Positions 60,950 through 64,000 of a DNA stretch of 64,000 bases are shown here, piece after piece (position 1 is the stretch's first letter; each line of letters opens with the position of its first letter). The DNA is from DAIQON01 sp036787835 (GTDB lineage: Bacteria; Patescibacteriota; Saccharimonadia; Saccharimonadales; UBA4665), in contig DAIQON010000002.1 in NCBI GenBank assembly GCA_036787835.1, positions 98,062-162,061 on the forward strand, read 5' to 3'. Position numbers and translations under genes: made by a program. The notes under the pieces were generated by a model. That model worked only from the letters and a program-made list of their open reading frames with translations. It ran no database searches and was not told the DNA's origin.

Positions 60950-61633
60950 ATGCTCAAATTAACATCACCACTTGATGAAATGTTCAGTAGCTCTAAGAAA
61001 TTAATTTTGGATTTTTCTAAAATTAAGGAAAATACCCCTAATAAGGAAAATTTTGAAAAAATATTCAACGATTATAAGAGTAAGAATCTCAATCCAAGGG
61101 AGCCAGTTAACAGACAGCAGATCAATGATTTATTGATTAATACAAGTGGCTATCGATACTTAGTTGGGCAATACGGTGAAGACAGAACAGCAATGCTAGA
61201 AGATACCACTGCAGGTAAAGCGGGCAGAGTAATTCATATGGCGATTGATATATTTTCAAAAAGACTTGAAACTGTATATTCACCTTGCGATGGCGTAATT
61301 GTGAGAAGTGACTATGAAGAAGGTTTTGGGGAGTATGGCAACTATTTAATAATTCAACCTAAAGATTGTGATTTCTATATATTCTTTGGACATCTATCCT
61401 GTAACAGACCCGTGGAAAAATTAGTTTCATCTGGAGAAGCTATAGCTAAATTGGGAGATTATCCAGACAATGAAAATGGTGGCTGGTCTAGGCATCTACA
61501 CGTTCAAATCCTTAAAGCACTACCCGCAAAAGGAGTGACGCCAGATGGTTATTCGACCAAGAAAGATTTTGCAAACAATTCTCTTATATATCCAAACCCG
61601 CTAGATTACTTTCCCGAATGGAAGTTGCGATAG
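60950..61633 (+). CDS. M23-type metallopeptidase domain protein (cassette)
   Basis: A 227-residue protein. The second half is an M23 (LytM) domain: HMAID (His96, Asp100), DGVIVRSDYEEGFGEYGNYLII, FGHLS (His148) and RHLHVQIL (His182, His184), so the zinc ligands and catalytic His look intact. There is no signal peptide or membrane helix, which is odd for a peptidoglycan hydrolase. Its last residues KLR and its TAG stop are encoded by the left arm of site 20. Leaderless start after TATAGT. Confidence 0.8.
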   Translation: MLKLTSPLDEMFSSSKKLILDFSKIKENTPNKENFEKIFNDYKSKNLNPREPVNRQQINDLLINTSGYRYLVGQYGEDRTAMLEDTTAGKAGRVIHMAIDIFSKRLETVYSPCDGVIVRSDYEEGFGEYGNYLIIQPKDCDFYIFFGHLSCNRPVEKLVSSGEAIAKLGDYPDNENGGWSRHLHVQILKALPAKGVTPDGYSTKKDFANNSLIYPNPLDYFPEWKLR

Positions 61634-61652
61634 CGTCTACGGTGGCCCTCCA
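61622..61652 (+). repeat. tRNA-Lys-type site 20 (overlaps a coding end)
   Basis: AAGTTGCGATAGCGTCTACG, core GTGGCCCTCCA, then directly the end of a reversed gene. No right arm is present. Bases 61622-61633 are also the last codons and stop of the M23 gene. Confidence 0.85.
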
Positions 61653-61661
61653 GAAGTCAAC

Positions 61662-62051
61662 CTATACAGCGCCCAACATTAGATCTGGTACGTTGACAAA
61701 GTCACCATCGAGAGTCAGAAGCTCGTTGTCTAGTTCAAGCGCTATTGCCGCAATCCACATATCATTTGTGCCAATTAGTTTTCCTGTTTCGCGAAGCTTA
61801 AGATAAATTTGTGAGTATATTACTGTAGTCTTGTCCGTCACGGTCTGCACATATACGTTGGGACTATCTATAAATCTTTGCAAAAGTTCTTCATTTTCTT
61901 TCTGCTTGGTACCAGCAACAAAGCCTGCCCGTAATTCGCCTATAACTATAATTGGCACAATAATATCGTTGTCTGAGCTAAACCATGCTCTTAATCTTTT
62001 ATCTCCACGGTTAAATGCAGAGTACGCACTAGTGTCTAAGATGAATGACAT
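61662..62051 (-). CDS. PIN-domain toxin (VapC-like)
   Basis: A 129-residue PIN-domain ribonuclease. SFILDTSAYSAFNRG carries the first Asp, IVIGELRAGF the Glu, and TNDMWIAAIALELDNELLTLDGDFVNV the last two acidic residues. It would cleave RNA unless bound by the antitoxin encoded 3 bases upstream. It is the only toxin-antitoxin pair I see in the array and may stabilise it. Confidence 0.9.
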   Translation of the reverse strand: MSFILDTSAYSAFNRGDKRLRAWFSSDNDIIVPIIVIGELRAGFVAGTKQKENEELLQRFIDSPNVYVQTVTDKTTVIYSQIYLKLRETGKLIGTNDMWIAAIALELDNELLTLDGDFVNVPDLMLGAV

Positions 62052-62054
62052 AAC

Positions 62055-62306
62055 TTATTCCCAAAGTTTCTTATCAACTTTTGAGATATCTCTTATAGCC
62101 TCATCAAAAGAATCATCAAGGGTATTTCTGTTATATAGCCAATCGAAGTTATCATCTTTAGGAATTTCTGTTGTACCAAAAGTCTGTAGAGATAAAAGAT
62201 CTACAACTGTCTGATTAAAAGAACGTCCAGATTGTTTTGAACGCTTTTTAATAACCTTGTCGACAGATACGGGAATATTTCTAATTGTGTATTGAATATT
62301 ACTCAT
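62055..62306 (-). CDS. Ribbon-helix-helix-type antitoxin (VapB/FitA-like)
   Basis: About 83 residues. YTIRNIPVSVDKVIKKRSKQSGRSFNQTVVDLL has the RHH strand and two helices; the acidic C-terminus (DDSFDEAIRDISKVDKKLWE) would bind the toxin. I choose the ATG at 62306, because TACAAT ends 6 bases before it. Two palindromes in the promoter are likely its operators. Confidence 0.85.
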   Translation of the reverse strand: MSNIQYTIRNIPVSVDKVIKKRSKQSGRSFNQTVVDLLSLQTFGTTEIPKDDNFDWLYNRNTLDDSFDEAIRDISKVDKKLWE

Positions 62307-62335
62307 GTATACATTGTAGGCTATGTATACATACA
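62304..62335 (-). promoter_or_regulatory. Promoter and paired palindromes of the toxin-antitoxin operon
   Basis: ATGTATACAT occurs twice (overlapping the start codon and about 18 bases upstream); the core GTATAC is self-complementary. The -10 TACAAT lies between the copies on the minus strand. Autorepression by the antitoxin is inferred. Confidence 0.65.
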
Positions 62336-62449
62336 TGTCAAGGATCTTTTTCTTTAAATCCGGGCATGATAGTACTTATCAATGGACGTTATTTCTAAAC
62401 TTTTCAGCTTGTCGTATATGAGGAGTAAATCAGGATAGAGCGTGTGCAC

Positions 62450-62487
62450 GAATCAGCAACTTAGCCCTCCATACCGCTTATGCTTAA
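62450..62487 (+). repeat. tRNA-Lys-type site 21 (left arm decayed)
   Basis: CAGCAACTTAGCCCTCCA keeps only the 3' part of the core; the right arm TACCGCTTATGCTTAA is intact. The stretch 62337-62449 before it holds no gene that I can support. Confidence 0.7.
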
Positions 62488-62514
62488 ACAGAGATAAAAT
62501 GTCTCTGTTTTTTT
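62488..62514 (+). terminator. Cassette-leading terminator (HAD copy 2)
   Basis: ACAGAGA (62488-62494) pairs with TCTCTGT (62502-62508), then six T. An extended -10 (TGTTACAAT) follows and the ATG is at 62529. Almost identical to the module at 46841. Confidence 0.8.
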
Positions 62515-62528
62515 GTTACAATTAATCA

Positions 62529-63122
62529 ATGAATGATACCAAAGTATTACTGTTTGATGTAGATGGTGTTTTAGCACTTCCACCTAAATTATTTTCTGAA
62601 ATATATAGTAGTGAATATGGTGTAGACATTAATGAGCTACAACCATTCTATAAATCAGAAGATTTCAAAGATGCAATTTTAGGTAAAGCAGACCTTAAAG
62701 AACTTATTATTAAGCATTCAGATAAATGGCATTGGCATAAAGACCCACAGATATTGTTAGATATGTGGTTCGAGGGAGAACATGTAGTTAATAATGAATT
62801 ACTATCCATAGTTAATAAATTAAGAGACAAAGGAATTCCAGTATATCTAGCAACCCAACAAGAAAATTATAGAGCAAAATATATTAACGACATTATGTTT
62901 CCTAATAAATTTGACGGCTCGTTTGTTAGCTGTGATATTGGACATACTAAGCAAGAACCAGAATACTGGAACTATATAATAAAAAAATTAAATAATTATA
63001 CTCCTAAAAATATATACTTTTTCGATGACACTCAAAGTTGCGTTGATGCTGCCAAGATAGCTGGCATAAATAGCTTTTTATATAATTCAGTGGAACAAGT
63101 TAGTACGATACTTGGGATTTAA
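62529..63122 (+). CDS. HAD-superfamily hydrolase, cassette copy 2
   Basis: 197 residues, nearly the same as the protein at 46882: both share SEIYSxEYGVDINELQPFYK, the IKHSDKWHWHKDPQILL block and IYFFDDTQSCVDAA. Motif I (LLFDVDGVLA) is complete. The leader, terminator and promoter are also shared, so the entire unit was duplicated. Differences are scattered, mostly single changes, showing some age. Flanked by sites 21 and 22. Confidence 0.85.
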   Translation: MNDTKVLLFDVDGVLALPPKLFSEIYSSEYGVDINELQPFYKSEDFKDAILGKADLKELIIKHSDKWHWHKDPQILLDMWFEGEHVVNNELLSIVNKLRDKGIPVYLATQQENYRAKYINDIMFPNKFDGSFVSCDIGHTKQEPEYWNYIIKKLNNYTPKNIYFFDDTQSCVDAAKIAGINSFLYNSVEQVSTILGI

Positions 63123-63128
63123 ATACAT

Positions 63129-63170
63129 TTGCCATAGCGTCTACGGTGGCCCTCCAATACACTTATGCTA
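63129..63170 (+). repeat. tRNA-Lys-type site 22
   Basis: TTGCCATAGCGTCTACG, core GTGGCCCTCCA, right arm ATACACTTATGCTATG, which runs into the next promoter (TATGAT). Confidence 0.86.
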
Positions 63171-63219
63171 TGATATATCTATAAATTAACAGTTATTAAT
63201 ATTTCTAAACATAACAAAA

Positions 63220-63915
63220 ATGTCCGTTTCTAAAAAAGTCATACTCATAGTCCAGGTAGCATTACTATTATCATTAGCAACATTTACTTACTTTTATATT
63301 AATTCGACTTTGAGCAGCATGCTGTGTTCCTTAGTAATGCTTCTTGTTGGATCTTTGATAATTTTCTTGCCTTTTTTACTAAAAAGAATTACTGGAGATC
63401 AAAAAAACTATTCAACAAGAAATGTAATATGTATGTATTTATTGATCGTATTTATCATTATTATGCTTCCAATAAAATTTAACAAAAGCTCGCAAAGTAT
63501 AAAGAAACAACTATCATCAACGTATTCATCTATAAGTTTCCCCTCATATATGACTTTATATAATAGTCAGTTCAACGCATCTTATGGATTTCCTGGTAAA
63601 ACTGGTACTTGTGATTACAGATATTTCTTAACAACTACCAAAAATATTAATCAAAGTATCCAAGATATATATAGTTCACTTTATAAGGCGAATTTTAAGA
63701 CACCAGTTGGTGACGTAATTTACTACAGTAACGACAACCCAATCCCTATCCAAAAAGGTTACACTGGATATTTAGCACAAAAAAGTGCCAGGATTAACGT
63801 TTCCGCAAAAATTCTTAGTAGTAATAAAATAATGCTAGATTTTAATTGGTACTCGACCTACCAGTCCTTCATTAACAATCCATCAAGCAACCTTGGACCT
63901 GGTCCGCAAAGTTGA
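63220..63915 (+). CDS. Cassette membrane protein
   Basis: A 231-residue protein with three N-terminal membrane helices (about 6-28, 33-52, 68-88) and an extracytoplasmic or soluble C-terminal domain (about 100-225) with GKTGTCDYRYFLTTTKNINQSIQ. No family recognised. Unlike most cassette genes it has a leader of about 45 bases after the TATGAT box. Flanked by sites 22 and 23. Confidence 0.55.
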   Translation: MSVSKKVILIVQVALLLSLATFTYFYINSTLSSMLCSLVMLLVGSLIIFLPFLLKRITGDQKNYSTRNVICMYLLIVFIIIMLPIKFNKSSQSIKKQLSSTYSSISFPSYMTLYNSQFNASYGFPGKTGTCDYRYFLTTTKNINQSIQDIYSSLYKANFKTPVGDVIYYSNDNPIPIQKGYTGYLAQKSARINVSAKILSSNKIMLDFNWYSTYQSFINNPSSNLGPGPQS

Positions 63916-63950
63916 CATAGACAGTACGATGGCCCTCCAATCCCGCTTTA
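63910..63950 (+). repeat. tRNA-Lys-type site 23
   Basis: AGTTGACATAGACAGTACG, core ATGGCCCTCCA identical to the tRNA end, then ATCCCGCTTTA. The remaining 50 bases hold an AAAGGAG near the window edge, so another gene probably starts just outside; the array continues. Confidence 0.85.
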
Positions 63951-64000
63951 TTGAGCCACCATACATCTTGGACACATTCACTAAACTAGAAAGGAGTGAA

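Noticed and set aside
43698..63950. CRISPR array
   Set aside because: The repeats are 35-50 bases, variable, and separated by 0.3 to 6.5 kb of genes rather than by short unique spacers; no cas genes are present.
43698..63950. Classical integron with attC sites
   Set aside because: The sites end in the tRNA 3' sequence, lack the GTT-type R' box layout of attC, units carry their own promoters, and no IntI-type integrase is in the window.

Overview
The window reads as a low-GC, gene-dense chromosome segment from a Patescibacteria (CPR) bacterium, most likely a Saccharibacterium (TM7). This is inferred from the small genes, a murD-murL pair, a pyruvoyl-dependent arginine decarboxylase, abundant membrane and surface genes, and the look of the proteins; no rRNA is present to confirm it. 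The code is standard: TGA works as a stop, for example at the end of the gene at 19221-19655. Many genes have a -10 box (TATAAT-like) only 6 to 9 bases before the start codon and no Shine-Dalgarno, so leaderless translation appears common. Genes inside operons do carry AGGAG-type sites.

The left part (1-22 kb) is mostly ordinary chromosome. It starts with the 5' part of pyruvate kinase. A surface-glycan cluster follows (PIG-V-like and GT39/DUF2142-like membrane glycosyltransferases, a flippase-like protein, a dolichol-phosphate-mannose-synthase-like GT2, a UDP-sulfoquinovose-synthase-like enzyme). Then come a broken alpha/beta hydrolase, an ABC-2 transporter, a flavin redox operon (FNR-like, ApbE, ferric-reductase-like), an ArsR/SRPBCC operon with a frameshift, a NUDIX hydrolase, a sensor kinase, two D-2-hydroxyacid dehydrogenases, and TrmB- and ArsR-type regulators with visible operators.

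22.5-27.8 kb is a first accessory array. It lies downstream, in transcriptional sense, of tRNA-Glu (27704-27778, minus). Short repeats resembling the tRNA-Glu 3' end separate single genes or small groups (YCII, gamma-glutamylcyclotransferase fold, an acidic protein with a -1 frameshift site, HAD, SDR, ExoD).

28-43.6 kb is chromosomal: sortase-type surface protein, lipoprotein, a MoxR/VWA-like module, a sensor kinase and two response regulators, pyruvoyl arginine decarboxylase, murD-murL and folD.

43.7-64 kb is the most striking part. From tRNA-Lys(CTT) at 43698-43774 to the window end, about 20 small gene units are separated by 23 recognisable repeats, several of them degraded. Each repeat contains the last bases of that tRNA (core GTGGCCCTCCA), flanked by imperfect inverted arms. 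Each unit usually carries one gene; many begin with an intrinsic terminator that runs straight into an extended -10 promoter and a leaderless start codon. The cargo is integron-like: NUDIX, acetyltransferases, HAD phosphatases, an aminoglycoside-nucleotidyltransferase-like enzyme, an epimerase, an M23 peptidase, a VapBC-like pair, a ParB-like protein and many unknowns. One unit of about 6.5 kb holds a replication-relaxation-like protein, a seven-bladed propeller surface protein, a sortase, a PLD nuclease and an IS1595-family transposase. Both arrays share the arm GCTTATGCTTA after the tRNA-derived core, so I infer one site-specific recombination system using two tRNA genes. No integrase lies in the window.
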